A stretch of DNA of 48,816 nucleotides, from the NCBI RefSeq assembly GCF_025869345.1, contig NZ_JAOZVW010000058.1:1-48816 (forward strand). Reading direction: 5' to 3'. The position numbers were made by a program, and so were the translations under genes. This DNA comes from Sphingopyxis sp. Its GTDB lineage: Bacteria; Pseudomonadota; Alphaproteobacteria; Sphingomonadales; Sphingomonadaceae. This document shows positions 1 through 8,403 of the stretch, piece after piece. The notes beneath the pieces were generated by a model. It worked only from the letters and a program-made list of their open reading frames with translations, was not told the origin of the DNA and did no database searches. Positions within the stretch are counted from its first letter, which is position 1; each line of letters opens with the position of its first letter.

Positions 1-23
1 GCTAAGCAGCGGGACAAGCGGGA

Positions 24-47
24 CCCCGGATCAAGTCCGGGGTGACG
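24..47. repeat. Dispersed inverted repeat, copy 1
   Basis: Arms CCCCGGA and TCCGGGG (24-30 and 36-42) flank TCAAG and are followed by TGACG. The same core, CGGATCAAGTCCGG, returns at 46671-46684 and, inverted, in the left arm at 46615-46646. A variant lies at 39048-39086. It is a short intergenic palindromic repeat of the kind scattered through alphaproteobacterial genomes. It sits at the edge of the window just upstream of a coding region, so it may end transcription from the left; no U-run is visible. Confidence 0.7.
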
Positions 48-80
48 AAAAAGGAAACGGACAATGGAGAGGGAGAGGAT

Positions 81-1001
81 ATGGCCGAGTTTGAACTGAT
101 CGCCGACGGATTACGCTTCCCCGAGGCGCCGGTGGTGATGGACGACGGCAGCGTCATCGTCGTCGAGATCGAGCAGGGTCGGATCACGCGCTGCTGGCCC
201 GATGGCCGCAAGGAAGTCGTCGCGACCCCCGGCGGCGGCCCCAACGGGCTCGCGCTCGGCCCCGACGGCAAGCTCTATTGCTGCAACAACGGCGGCTTCC
301 ATTATGTCGAGGCGAACGGCTATCTCGCCCCGCACGGCATCGCGAGCGATTATTCGGGCGGCCGGATCGAGCGCATCGACCTCGACACCGGTGCGGTCGA
401 GGTGCTTTACAAATCGGGCGACCATGGCGTGATCCTGCGCGGCCCGAACGACATCATGTTCGACACCCATGGCGGCTTCTGGTTCACCGATCACGGCAAG
501 ATCGATTATGCCAAGCGCGCCCACGACATCGTCGGCATCTTCTATGCCAAGGCCGACGGCAGCTTCATCGAGGAAGTGATCTTTCCGTCGAACAACCCGA
601 ACGGCGTCGGCATCTCGCCCGACGGCAACACGCTTTATGCCGCCGAAACCTATACCTGCCGCCTGATGAAGTTCAACATCATCGCCCCCGGCAAGGTCGA
701 TGACGCGGCGGGCCCCGGCGGCCCCGGCATCCCGCTCTATCGCCCTGCGGGCTATAAATTCTTCGACAGCCTCGCGATGGAAGCGAACGGCAATATCTGC
801 GTCGCGACGATCGGCGAATGCGGGATCAGCGTCGTCTCGCCCGAAGGCGAACTGGTCGAGTTCGTCGCCACCGACGATATCTTCACCACCAACATCGCGT
901 TCGGCGGCGACGACATGCGCGACGCTTATCTGACGCTGTCGGGCAGCGGACGGCTGGTGAAGACGCGCTGGGCGCGGCCGGGCCTCAAGCTGCAATATTG
1001 A
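81..1001 (+). CDS. SMP-30/gluconolactonase-family lactonase
   Basis: A 306-residue soluble protein of the SMP-30/gluconolactonase/LRE family, six-bladed beta-propellers that hydrolyse sugar lactones or similar esters using one divalent metal. The expected metal-site residues are visible: Glu15 in RFPEAP, Asn123 in RGPNDI, Asn174 in NPNGVGIS and Asp229 in FFDSLA. Length fits the family, and no signal peptide is seen, so it is probably cytoplasmic. ATG 81 is chosen because GGAGAGGGAGAGG lies directly upstream; an in-frame ATG at 42 would start inside the edge of the dispersed repeat. The gene is followed 19 bases later by a metal-transporter gene on the same strand, with no obvious shared function. 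The substrate cannot be read from sequence; family members act on gluconolactone, other aldonolactones and organophosphates. Confidence 0.85.
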   Translation: MAEFELIADGLRFPEAPVVMDDGSVIVVEIEQGRITRCWPDGRKEVVATPGGGPNGLALGPDGKLYCCNNGGFHYVEANGYLAPHGIASDYSGGRIERIDLDTGAVEVLYKSGDHGVILRGPNDIMFDTHGGFWFTDHGKIDYAKRAHDIVGIFYAKADGSFIEEVIFPSNNPNGVGISPDGNTLYAAETYTCRLMKFNIIAPGKVDDAAGPGGPGIPLYRPAGYKFFDSLAMEANGNICVATIGECGISVVSPEGELVEFVATDDIFTTNIAFGGDDMRDAYLTLSGSGRLVKTRWARPGLKLQY

Positions 1002-1020
1002 CGAAAGGCAACAGGGGATC

Positions 1021-1707
1021 ATGCACCGCGAAACCCACGCCGTGGCGCGCATCGGCTGGCTGCGCGCCGCCATCCTTGGCGCGAACGACGGGATCGTCTC
1101 GACCGCCAGCCTGATCGCGGGGGTCGCGGCGGCGGGCGCGGAACAGGCGTCGATCCTCGTCACCGGCACCGCGGGGCTCGTCGCCGGGGCGATGTCGATG
1201 GCGGCGGGCGAATATGTCTCGGTGAGTTCGCAGCGCGACGCCGAGAAGGCCGACATCGCGACCGAAAAGCACGAACTGGCGAACGATCCCGCATTCGAAC
1301 TCGAGGAGCTGACGCAGATATATCAGCAGCGCGGGCTCGACCGGGCGCTGGCCGAACAGGTCGCGCGGCAGCTCACCGACCATAATGCACTAGACAGCCA
1401 TTTGCGCGACGAACTCGGCCTGACGCACGACGCGCGGGCGCGGCCGGTGCAGGCGGCGGCGGCTTCGGCGGCGAGCTTTTCGATCGGCGCTGCGCTGCCG
1501 CTCGCGACCCTGTTCGCCGATCGCGGCGCGTCGCTGCCATGGACGGTATCGGCCGCGTCGCTGATCTTCCTCGCGCTGCTCGGCGCGCTCGGCGCCTGGG
1601 CGGGCAATGCGCCGATGCTGCGCCCCCTCGTCCGCGTCACTTTCTGGGGCGCGATGGCGATGGCCGCGACGATCGCCATCGGGTCGCTGTTCGGGGCGGT
1701 CGGCTGA
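1021..1707 (+). CDS. VIT1/CCC1-family metal transporter
   Basis: A 228-residue integral membrane protein of the VIT1/CCC1 family, which moves Fe2+ or Mn2+ out of the cytosol. The diagnostic first helix is present as AAILGANDGIVSTASLIAGV (about 17-36), followed by GAMSMAAGEYVSVSSQ (about 58-73) and an acidic cytoplasmic segment rich in Glu and Asp (about 75-130) that corresponds to the metal-binding region. Three further hydrophobic segments follow (about 147-165, 170-195 and 205-225), giving the usual five helices. An AGGGG lies upstream of ATG 1021. It ends only 6 bases from the convergent hydrolase gene, with no hairpin terminator between them. Iron or manganese as cargo is inferred from the family. 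Confidence 0.85.
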   Translation: MHRETHAVARIGWLRAAILGANDGIVSTASLIAGVAAAGAEQASILVTGTAGLVAGAMSMAAGEYVSVSSQRDAEKADIATEKHELANDPAFELEELTQIYQQRGLDRALAEQVARQLTDHNALDSHLRDELGLTHDARARPVQAAAASAASFSIGAALPLATLFADRGASLPWTVSAASLIFLALLGALGAWAGNAPMLRPLVRVTFWGAMAMAATIAIGSLFGAVG

Positions 1708-1713
1708 TATCCC

Positions 1714-3657
1714 CTAATCGGTGGCGGCGCGGACCACCGGCAGCGCGATATAGCTGCCGTCCGGCCCCGACACGGTAATGCGCTGCGTCGCCTTCACATA
1801 GTCTTCGGGCTTCGCGAACATGATGTTCGGCACAAAGCGCTGGGGATTGCGGTCATAGAGCGGGAACCAGCTCGACTGCACCTGCACCATGATGCGGTGC
1901 CCGGGCAGGAAGACGTGGTTCGCGTCGGGCAAGGCAAAGCGATAGAGCAGCGGGGTGTCGGCGGCGATCGGTTTCGCGACGCTGGGCGATTCGCGATAGC
2001 GGCCGCGAAAGATGTCCATGGCGATTCCCAGCTGATAGCCGCCCATCGCCCTGTCACCGGCCACCTCGCCGGGATAGACGTCGATCAGCTTCACCACCCA
2101 GTCGGCGTCGGTGCCGCTGGTCGCGGCGGTCAGGTGGACGACGGGCTTGCCCCGGATCTGGACCGGCGCGGTCAGCACCGGGGTCGTGAAGGTGACGACA
2201 TCGGTGCGGCCCGACGCCTCGCGCTGGTCGTCGACCAGCCAGTCGGGCCAGGTGCGTTCGCCCTCATAGCCCACCGGCAGGATCGGGCGGGCGCGGAACG
2301 GGACGGGCTTCGCCGGGTCGGAGATATAATCGACCGTCCGCGCCGGACCGGCCGCGGCATCGAACCCCAACGCACCCCCGGGCTTCAAATAGAGGCGCTT
2401 GCTCGCACCCGCACAATCATCGAGGCACGCCGCGGGCCAGTCCGCCAGTTGCCGCCATGCATTCACGCCGGTCTCGAACGCGGTCACGCGGGCAATGTCG
2501 GCCTTTGGCGCACCGTCGACCAGATATTGCGCGAGGAACGGCGCCAATATGGTGCGGCGGAACCACAAGCCGGTGTCCTGCCCCCATTTGATCGGCCCGA
2601 GCGCGCTCGCCTCGTGAATCTGCTGACCGTGGTTCCACGGGCCGATGACGAGCTTCAGGCGGGCCGCGCCATCCTTGTCCTTCAGCGCCTGCCACACCGC
2701 GATCGCGCCGTGGATATCCTCCTGGTCGAACAGGCCGTGGACCAGCAATGTCGGAACGGTCAGCGGCCGCGCGGCCAATATCCGGTCCATCGCCTGCTGC
2801 TGCCAATAATCGTCATAGGCGGGATGCCGCGCGACTTTGCTCCAGAAGCCGGTCTGGTCGAGGCCGCGGCTTTTCGCCAGTGCGCCAGCCGATCCCGCCG
2901 CCAGATAGAGGTCGTAATCGTCGCGGTAGTTCGACCACCATTTGACGCTGTTGTCGCGCGACGCCTCCTGTTCCAGCATATAGGGCAGGTTCTGCTGGCG
3001 GAACGCGCCGTTGTGGAACCAGTCGTCGCCGTCCCATCCATCGACCATCGGGTTCATCGGCACCGCCACCTTCAACGCCGGATGGGGGTTGATCAGCGCC
3101 ATCAGCGGCAGGAAGCCGTCATAGCTGATCCCGATGATGCCGACGCGGCCGTTACTTTCGGGGACATGCTTCACCAGCCAGTCGATGGTGTCGTAGGTGT
3201 CGGTCGAATGATCGACCTTGCCGGGGTTGAGCGGGGTCCCGGCGAGCGGCCGGTTCATCACATAATCGCCCTCCGACCCATATTTCCCACGCACGTCCTG
3301 GACGACGCGGATATATCCGCCGCCGACTACCACGTCGGGCGCATTGTCATAACCGTCGAGAATGGCCGCCAGCCGCCCACTGGGCGCGAGGCTGGTCATG
3401 GCGCTCGCGTCATAGGGGGTGCGGGTGAGCAGGATTCCGGCGTGGCGGGCGCCCTTGGGCACCAGGATGACGGTGTGCAGCTTCACCCCGTCGCGCATCG
3501 GAATCATCACCTCGCGGCGTTCGTGATCCATGCCTTCGGTGGGCTGGACGAAGGTGGGCGGCGTGTCGCCTGCAGAGGGTGCGCGCTGCTGCGCGCCCGC
3601 CGCGACCGCCGTCAGCGCGAGGCCCGCGATCGCCGCGGTCAGGATGCGATGCTTCAT
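1714..3657 (-). CDS. Secreted CocE/NonD-family hydrolase
   Basis: A 647-residue alpha/beta hydrolase of the CocE/NonD (X-Pro dipeptidyl-peptidase, S15) family. An N-terminal signal peptide is visible (MKHRILTAAIAGLALTAVAA, likely cut around AGA-QQ at 20-24), so it should act in the periplasm. The nucleophile elbow is GISYDG, with Ser178. The N-terminal stretch MIPMRDGVKLHTVILVPKG is typical. A jelly-roll C-terminal domain starts near PVQIRGKPVVHLTAAT. Known members cleave Xaa-Pro peptides, cocaine ester or glutaryl-cephalosporins. Here a peptide or acylated amide/ester is plausible given the many amidases further right, but this is inference. It is a stand-alone gene between the convergent transporter and a same-strand esterase; AGGGGGCATCCTT precedes ATG 3657. 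Confidence 0.88.
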   Translation of the reverse strand: MKHRILTAAIAGLALTAVAAGAQQRAPSAGDTPPTFVQPTEGMDHERREVMIPMRDGVKLHTVILVPKGARHAGILLTRTPYDASAMTSLAPSGRLAAILDGYDNAPDVVVGGGYIRVVQDVRGKYGSEGDYVMNRPLAGTPLNPGKVDHSTDTYDTIDWLVKHVPESNGRVGIIGISYDGFLPLMALINPHPALKVAVPMNPMVDGWDGDDWFHNGAFRQQNLPYMLEQEASRDNSVKWWSNYRDDYDLYLAAGSAGALAKSRGLDQTGFWSKVARHPAYDDYWQQQAMDRILAARPLTVPTLLVHGLFDQEDIHGAIAVWQALKDKDGAARLKLVIGPWNHGQQIHEASALGPIKWGQDTGLWFRRTILAPFLAQYLVDGAPKADIARVTAFETGVNAWRQLADWPAACLDDCAGASKRLYLKPGGALGFDAAAGPARTVDYISDPAKPVPFRARPILPVGYEGERTWPDWLVDDQREASGRTDVVTFTTPVLTAPVQIRGKPVVHLTAATSGTDADWVVKLIDVYPGEVAGDRAMGGYQLGIAMDIFRGRYRESPSVAKPIAADTPLLYRFALPDANHVFLPGHRIMVQVQSSWFPLYDRNPQRFVPNIMFAKPEDYVKATQRITVSGPDGSYIALPVVRAATD

Positions 3658-3772
3658 AAGGATGCCCCCTGTTGTCTGTCTTCAGCGCAACACATCCCCC
3701 GCCGCGCGGCAAGAGGCTGTGGGCGCCGGGCCTTTTATTAGCCCACCCGGGCCTATCGCGCGAGCGGCGCAG

Positions 3773-4762
3773 CTAGGCGGGGGCACCGCCCGCCGGACTC
3801 GACAGATGGCCCTCCAGCGTTTGCCGCAACCATCGCGCCGCCTGATCGACCGCGCGCTCGGCGAGCGCCGACGTCGATATCGCTTCGAGAAAGCTGTGCG
3901 AGGCGCCCGGATGGACCGCGCACTGCACTCGCGTGCCGGCCTCTTCAAGCCGCCGCGCCATGTCCAGATTCTCGTCGCGCAGCACATCGCATTCGGCGAC
4001 GCACAGAAAGGAGGGCGGCAGCGCACCGAGCGCCGCGCGGATCGGGGCCGCCCGCGCCGGCGCAGGATCGCCGCCGCCCAGATAATTGCGCCAGAAGCCG
4101 CGCATCTCGTCGCTTCCCAGCATATAGGGCGCGCCGTCGTAGCGATGGTGGGAGGGCCGGTCGCAGCGGTCGTCATAGGCGCCATAATTGAGGAGCAGCG
4201 CCTTGATCAGCCCCGCCTCCCCCGCGTCGCGCCGATCGATCGCCGCCGACAGCGCCAGATTCGCCCCCGCCGAATCGCCGCCGACCGCAATCCGGCCGGG
4301 CGCAATGCCGAGCCATTCCCCCTGATCGCGCAGCCAGTCGATCACCGCCGCCGTTTCGTCGAGTGCGCAGGGAAAGCGCGCTTCGGGCGACAGGCTGTAG
4401 TCGATACCAGCGACGCGAAATCCGGTACGGTCGGCATATTCGCGCATCAGCCGGTCGTGCGTGACGATGCTGAACAGCGTCCAGCCGCCGCCGTGCAGAT
4501 AGGCAAGCACCGGCCCCGTCGCGGCGGCGGACGCCGGGGTATGGAGGCGCACGCGAACCGTGCCCCCGCCATGCGGCACCGCGATATCGTCGACCTGCGC
4601 CATGACCGGACCGCCAGCGGCCCACGGCGCGCGCACCCGTTCGGCGATTGCGCGCGCCTGCGCCATGCCGACCGAAGCGAGCGGCGGATGCCGCGCCCAG
4701 CCCGCCTGCACCGACTCGATGAACCGGCGGATGTCGGGATCGAGATTATCGGGGCTTTGCAT
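3773..4762 (-). CDS. HSL-type alpha/beta-hydrolase (esterase)
   Basis: A 329-residue alpha/beta hydrolase of the hormone-sensitive-lipase (family IV) type. HGGG at 90-93 forms the oxyanion hole, and GDSAG places the nucleophile at Ser164. The acid and base are likely the Asp of AECDVLRDEN and the His of GASHSFLE near the C-terminus. No signal peptide is present, so it is a cytoplasmic carboxylesterase. ATG 4762 has GGAG six bases upstream; a TTG start at 4789 would lengthen it without a ribosome site. It lies 115 bases upstream of the CocE/NonD gene on the same strand and may be co-transcribed. It diverges from the PepSY gene across 157 bases. The natural ester is unknown. Confidence 0.85.
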   Translation of the reverse strand: MQSPDNLDPDIRRFIESVQAGWARHPPLASVGMAQARAIAERVRAPWAAGGPVMAQVDDIAVPHGGGTVRVRLHTPASAAATGPVLAYLHGGGWTLFSIVTHDRLMREYADRTGFRVAGIDYSLSPEARFPCALDETAAVIDWLRDQGEWLGIAPGRIAVGGDSAGANLALSAAIDRRDAGEAGLIKALLLNYGAYDDRCDRPSHHRYDGAPYMLGSDEMRGFWRNYLGGGDPAPARAAPIRAALGALPPSFLCVAECDVLRDENLDMARRLEEAGTRVQCAVHPGASHSFLEAISTSALAERAVDQAARWLRQTLEGHLSSPAGGAPA

Positions 4763-4919
4763 GTCATTCTCCACTTGCGATCCGGTCAATCTAGGGTCGG
4801 CGGTCGGGGCGGACGTTCTCCGGCAGGTCTTTTATCTGCGCCGCCGGGCCACCCGCCCAACGTAGCGGGTTGTGCCGCGCGCGCGTTCGCCCTCTATTCC
4901 GTGCTGGAAGGGAGGGGGC

Positions 4920-6053
4920 ATGACAGGCGCGCGCATTCGGTCGATCCATCGCTGGGCGAGCATCGCGATGCTGGGCTTCTGGCTGGTCCAGGCGCTCACC
5001 GGGTTATTGCTGGTGTTTCAGTGGGAGATCGACGACGCGACGGTCGCGGCGCCGCGCGTGCCGACCGACATTGCGGCGATCGATTCCCGGCTGACCGGGC
5101 TGGTCGCGGCCGATCCGGACCTCGCCGTCCGGTCGCTCAACACCAGCGGCAGCGGCCTCGATCGCTATGATATCAATCTGGACGACGGCGGCGAACGGGT
5201 CACCCTGCGCATCGACGGCAGCGGGCGGGTGCTGCGCCACCACGGGCCCGGCGACGGCATCCGCAACGGCGGCCTGTTCACCGCCGCCTATGACCTTCAC
5301 GAAAGCCTGCTCGCGGGCGACGCCGGCATGTGGATCGTCGGGATCAGCGGCCTCCTGCTGCTGTCCAACATCCTGCTCGGCCTTTGCCTGGCCTGGCCGG
5401 GGCGGACATGGGCGCGCTGGCGCATGGCGCTGCGCCCTCCCGCAAGGCTGCGCGGCCCGGCGCGGCCCTATGGCTGGCACCGCGCGGCCGGGCTGGCGAT
5501 GGCGATCCCCGCCCTCCTCACCATCGGCTGCGGCACCGCGCTGATCTTTCTCGCCGGCATCGAGGCGATGGCGGGGATCGAGCGCTATGAACCATCCGCC
5601 CCGGCGTTGGGGAAAGGGCAAGCCCCGATCGCGATGCCGGCGGCGGTGGCGCGCGCGCGCCGCCTCTACCCCCAGGCGGTCCTGACCCGCATCGATTATC
5701 CGGCCGCCGGCATGCCCTATTATGGGGTGCAGTTCCGCCAGCGGGGCGAGGCGGCGCTGATCTTCGGGTCGACGATCGTCTATGTGGCGGCGGCGGATGG
5801 CCGCGTGATCGGCCGGGTCGACCCGTTCGCCATGCCGCTGCGCGAACGGGCGCTGGACCTGCTCTATCCCATCCACACCGGGGAAATCGGCGGCCTGCCG
5901 GGGCGAATCGCGATCTTTCTGATCGGACTGTGGCTGGCTGCGATGATCCTGCTCGGCGTCTGGCTCTGGCAGTCGCGACGCCATCGCCGGACGGCCCCGG
6001 CGCGGCGAAAACGGGGCGCCATGCCCCCTATGGACGGATCGGAAATCGGATGA
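4920..6053 (+). CDS. PepSY-associated TM helix protein (PiuB-like)
   Basis: A 377-residue membrane protein of the PepSY-associated transmembrane family (PiuB/siderophore-iron-reductase relatives). Four hydrophobic helices are visible: RSIHRWASIAMLGFWLVQAL near the start, a second near residues 135-160, a third after GWHRAAGLAMAIPALL, and a last one after YPIHTGEIGGLPGRIAIFLI. The paired His residues at helix ends and the YPIHTGEIGG motif are typical of the family; the periplasmic loops would carry the PepSY folds. ATG 4920 follows GGAGGGGGC, and a GTG at 4872 is less likely. The stop overlaps the start of the next permease as ATGA, so the two are translationally coupled. That pairing is unusual, since relatives usually sit beside siderophore receptors. 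An iron or haem redox role is family inference only. Confidence 0.8.
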   Translation: MTGARIRSIHRWASIAMLGFWLVQALTGLLLVFQWEIDDATVAAPRVPTDIAAIDSRLTGLVAADPDLAVRSLNTSGSGLDRYDINLDDGGERVTLRIDGSGRVLRHHGPGDGIRNGGLFTAAYDLHESLLAGDAGMWIVGISGLLLLSNILLGLCLAWPGRTWARWRMALRPPARLRGPARPYGWHRAAGLAMAIPALLTIGCGTALIFLAGIEAMAGIERYEPSAPALGKGQAPIAMPAAVARARRLYPQAVLTRIDYPAAGMPYYGVQFRQRGEAALIFGSTIVYVAAADGRVIGRVDPFAMPLRERALDLLYPIHTGEIGGLPGRIAIFLIGLWLAAMILLGVWLWQSRRHRRTAPARRKRGAMPPMDGSEIG

Positions 6054-7384
6054 CCCACGACGCCGCGACCGCGGACCGGCGCCCGCTCAAGGCCCGTCAC
6101 GTCAGCATGATCTCCATCGGCGGGATCATCGGGTCGGGGCTGTTCGTCGGCAGCAGCGCGGCGATCGCCGCGACCGGCCCGGCGATCGTCGTCAGCTATG
6201 CCGTCGCGGGCGTGCTCATCCTGCTGGTGATGCGGATGCTGGCCGACATGGCGCTGGCGTCGCCCGGCGCGGGATCGTTCACCGAGCATATCCGCATCGG
6301 CCTGGGGGACGGCGCGGGCTTCGTCGCCGGCTGGCTCTACTGGATATTCTGGGCGCTGGCGATCGCGCTGGAGGGGCTGGCCGGCGCCAGCATCATCGCC
6401 ACCTGGCTGCCGGGGACGGCGGCGTGGCAGATCGGGCTGTTGCTGGTCGCCGGCATGACCGCGCTCAACCTGTTGTCAGTCCGCGCCTTCGGCGAATCCG
6501 AATTCTGGCTGTCGGGGATCAAGGTGGCGGCGATCATCCTGTTCATCGGCGTCGCCGCCTTCGCGGTCGGCAAGGGCATGATCGGCGGCGGCGGCATTCC
6601 CGCACCGCTTTATGCCTATGGCGGCTTCGCGCCCTTTGGCGCGGCGTCGATCTTTTCGGGGGTGACCGCGGTGATCCTGGCCCTGGTCGGCGCGGAGATC
6701 ATCACCATTGCCGCCGCCGACGCGCACGAACCGGGGCCGGTGATCGCGCGGCTGACCACGACGCTGATCATCCGGGTCGCGCTCTTCTATCTGCTCTCGA
6801 TGCTGCTGATCGTCGCGATCGTCCCGTGGACCGGGATTCGTCCCGGCGCGTCGCCCTTTGCCATGGCACTCGCCGCCGTCGGCGCGCCCGGCGTATCGTT
6901 GATGATGAATGCGGTGATCATCGTCGCGGTGCTGTCGTGCATGAATTCGGGCGTCTATGTCTGCTCGCGGGTGCTGGTGGCGCTGGCCGGAAAGGGCGAG
7001 GCGCCGGCCTTTTTCGCCAAGGCGGGTGGGCGCGGCGTTCCGGTGCGCGCGATCCTGGCCGGATCGGGCGCCGCGGTGCTGGCGGTGCTGGCGTCGGTGC
7101 TGTCGGCCGAGCGGCTGTTCGCGATGCTGGTCAATGCGACCGGCATGGTGATGCTGATCGTCTATCTGATGCTGGTTCTCGCCCATATGCGCTTCGTCCG
7201 CCAGGGCGGCGAGAGCCGCCTGCCGCGCGCGACCGGACCGGTCGTCATCGCGGCGATGGTCGCGGTGATCGCGTCGATGCTGGCGACGCCCGGCCTGGCA
7301 TCCCAGGCCTGGGCCGGGCTGACCACCACCGCGTTGCTGATGCTCGCCTATCGCGTCCTGTCGCGTCGCCGCGCGGCGGCCTGA
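6050..7384 (+). CDS. APC-superfamily amino-acid permease
   Basis: A 444-residue inner-membrane permease of the amino-acid/polyamine/organocation superfamily (AAT group, GabP/ProY-like). The signature first helix SMISIGGIIGSGLFVGSSAA is present, and hydrophobicity supports about twelve helices. The C-terminus ends in Arg/Ala-rich cytoplasmic sequence. ATG 6050 overlaps the PepSY stop codon as ATGA, indicating coupled translation. Proton-driven import of an amino acid or small amine is expected. The next gene, 7496, encodes an N-formylglutamate-amidohydrolase-like enzyme after an AT-rich promoter region. The permease may therefore feed the glutamate-centred enzymes downstream, but its specificity cannot be read from sequence. 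Confidence 0.85.
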   Translation: MTHDAATADRRPLKARHVSMISIGGIIGSGLFVGSSAAIAATGPAIVVSYAVAGVLILLVMRMLADMALASPGAGSFTEHIRIGLGDGAGFVAGWLYWIFWALAIALEGLAGASIIATWLPGTAAWQIGLLLVAGMTALNLLSVRAFGESEFWLSGIKVAAIILFIGVAAFAVGKGMIGGGGIPAPLYAYGGFAPFGAASIFSGVTAVILALVGAEIITIAAADAHEPGPVIARLTTTLIIRVALFYLLSMLLIVAIVPWTGIRPGASPFAMALAAVGAPGVSLMMNAVIIVAVLSCMNSGVYVCSRVLVALAGKGEAPAFFAKAGGRGVPVRAILAGSGAAVLAVLASVLSAERLFAMLVNATGMVMLIVYLMLVLAHMRFVRQGGESRLPRATGPVVIAAMVAVIASMLATPGLASQAWAGLTTTALLMLAYRVLSRRRAAA

Positions 7385-7425
7385 GACAGGTCATTTTTAT
7401 GTTGGTCTTTTTACATATATTGCCA

Positions 7426-7455
7426 TTGACTGATTTTATGTCATATGTGTAATAT
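7426..7455 (+). promoter_or_regulatory. Candidate promoter upstream of amidohydrolase
   Basis: In an AT-rich pocket within GC-rich DNA, TTGACT (7426-7431) is followed after 18 bases by TAATAT (7450-7455), a plausible sigma-70 -35/-10 pair. The TTGACTGATTTTATGTCA stretch also carries an imperfect dyad (TGAC and GTCA, nine bases apart). It resembles TTGACGAATTTT before the TonB receptor and TTGACAACTTTT before the POT gene. Confidence 0.45.
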
Positions 7456-7495
7456 AGTTGCAATGGATCAGCATGACCGATCGGCCGGAGACTTT

Positions 7496-8266
7496 ATGGA
7501 TAATCTGACCGCGCCGAACCTGTCGGACTGGCCCGATCCGGTGGAATGGATCAATCCGTCCGGGCGGTCGCCCATCATCCTCTTGTGCGAACATGCATCG
7601 AACCATATTCCCGCCTGCTACGACGGGCTGGGGCTCGGCCAGGCCGACCTCGACCGCCACATCGCCTGGGACATCGGCGCAGCGGCGGTGACCCGGCGGC
7701 TGGCGGCGCTGCTCGACGCGACCGCCATTCTCGGCACCTATTCGCGCCTGCTGATCGACCTCAACCGGCCGCCCGACGGCGACGGATCGATCGTCGCCCT
7801 CTCGGAAGATACGCCCATCCCGGCGAACGGCGATCTGGACGGAGCCGAGCGCGCGCTGCGGCAAGCGCGGATTTTCATGCCCTATCAGGATGCGATCGGC
7901 GGCCTGGTGGACGCCCGGATCGCCGCCGGATCACCCGTCGTCCTGATCGCGATCCACAGTTTCAACCCTACCTTCCTGAATCAGGTGCGGCCCTGGCACG
8001 CCGGCATCCTGTTCGGCCGCGCGGCCGCGCTGGGCGAACGGCTGGTCGCGCGGCTGGCGGCGGACCCGGCGCTCCATATCGGCGTCAACCAGCCCTATTC
8101 GGTCAGCCGCCAGGAAGATTATGCAATATTGGTTCATGGCGACGACCGCGACATCCCCGCCGTGCTGATCGAAATCCGCAACGACGGGCTGGCCGACAGC
8201 GCGCAGATCGATGCGTGGGCCCGGCGCGTGGCGGCGATCCTGGCCCCCGAAGCGGCCGCGCCGTGA
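7496..8266 (+). CDS. N-formylglutamate amidohydrolase-family enzyme
   Basis: A 256-residue protein of the N-formylglutamate amidohydrolase family (HutG type 2 fold, zinc-dependent). Recognisable blocks are LLCEHASNHIP near the start, the GAAAVTRRLAALLDA helix, SRLLIDLNRPP, and IAIHSFNPTF, which hold the metal ligands and the carboxylate-binding Arg. The classical reaction is N-formyl-L-glutamate to glutamate plus formate in histidine breakdown, but no other hut gene is present. The neighbours (RpiR regulator, cysteine hydrolase, glutamine-synthetase-like ligase) suggest it cleaves another N-acyl- or gamma-amide derivative of glutamate. I chose ATG 7496 because GGAG lies five bases upstream; in-frame starts at 7445 and 7463 fall inside the presumed promoter region. 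Confidence 0.85.
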   Translation: MDNLTAPNLSDWPDPVEWINPSGRSPIILLCEHASNHIPACYDGLGLGQADLDRHIAWDIGAAAVTRRLAALLDATAILGTYSRLLIDLNRPPDGDGSIVALSEDTPIPANGDLDGAERALRQARIFMPYQDAIGGLVDARIAAGSPVVLIAIHSFNPTFLNQVRPWHAGILFGRAAALGERLVARLAADPALHIGVNQPYSVSRQEDYAILVHGDDRDIPAVLIEIRNDGLADSAQIDAWARRVAAILAPEAAAP

Positions 8267-8336
8267 ATCGCGCGGTTCGCCTGCCCCCGACGCCTATCGC
8301 GTCATCCCGCAACATGCCTTATCGTCGGCCGCCTGG

Positions 8337-8352
8337 CCTTTCGGACGAAAGG
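8337..8352. promoter_or_regulatory. Palindrome upstream of rpiR-type gene
   Basis: CCTTTC-GGAC-GAAAGG is a perfect six-base inverted repeat around a four-base centre, 52 bases before the RpiR regulator start and 71 bases after the amidohydrolase stop. It has no U-run, so it is not a convincing terminator. It could be an autoregulatory operator of the RpiR protein or a weak attenuating hairpin. Only the symmetry is observed. Confidence 0.35.
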
Positions 8353-8403
8353 GTCGTGGCGCCTGTCGCGTCGCGGCGGGACGAGCTTTAGGAAAAGGGC
8401 GCT

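Noticed and set aside
1897..3741. Long open frame antisense to the CocE/NonD hydrolase
   Set aside because: No recognisable domain and composition typical of an antisense shadow; the sense frame is a clear enzyme.
7496..8266. HutG in a histidine-utilisation operon
   Set aside because: No hutH, hutU, hutI or hutC is present; the neighbours point to another glutamate derivative.
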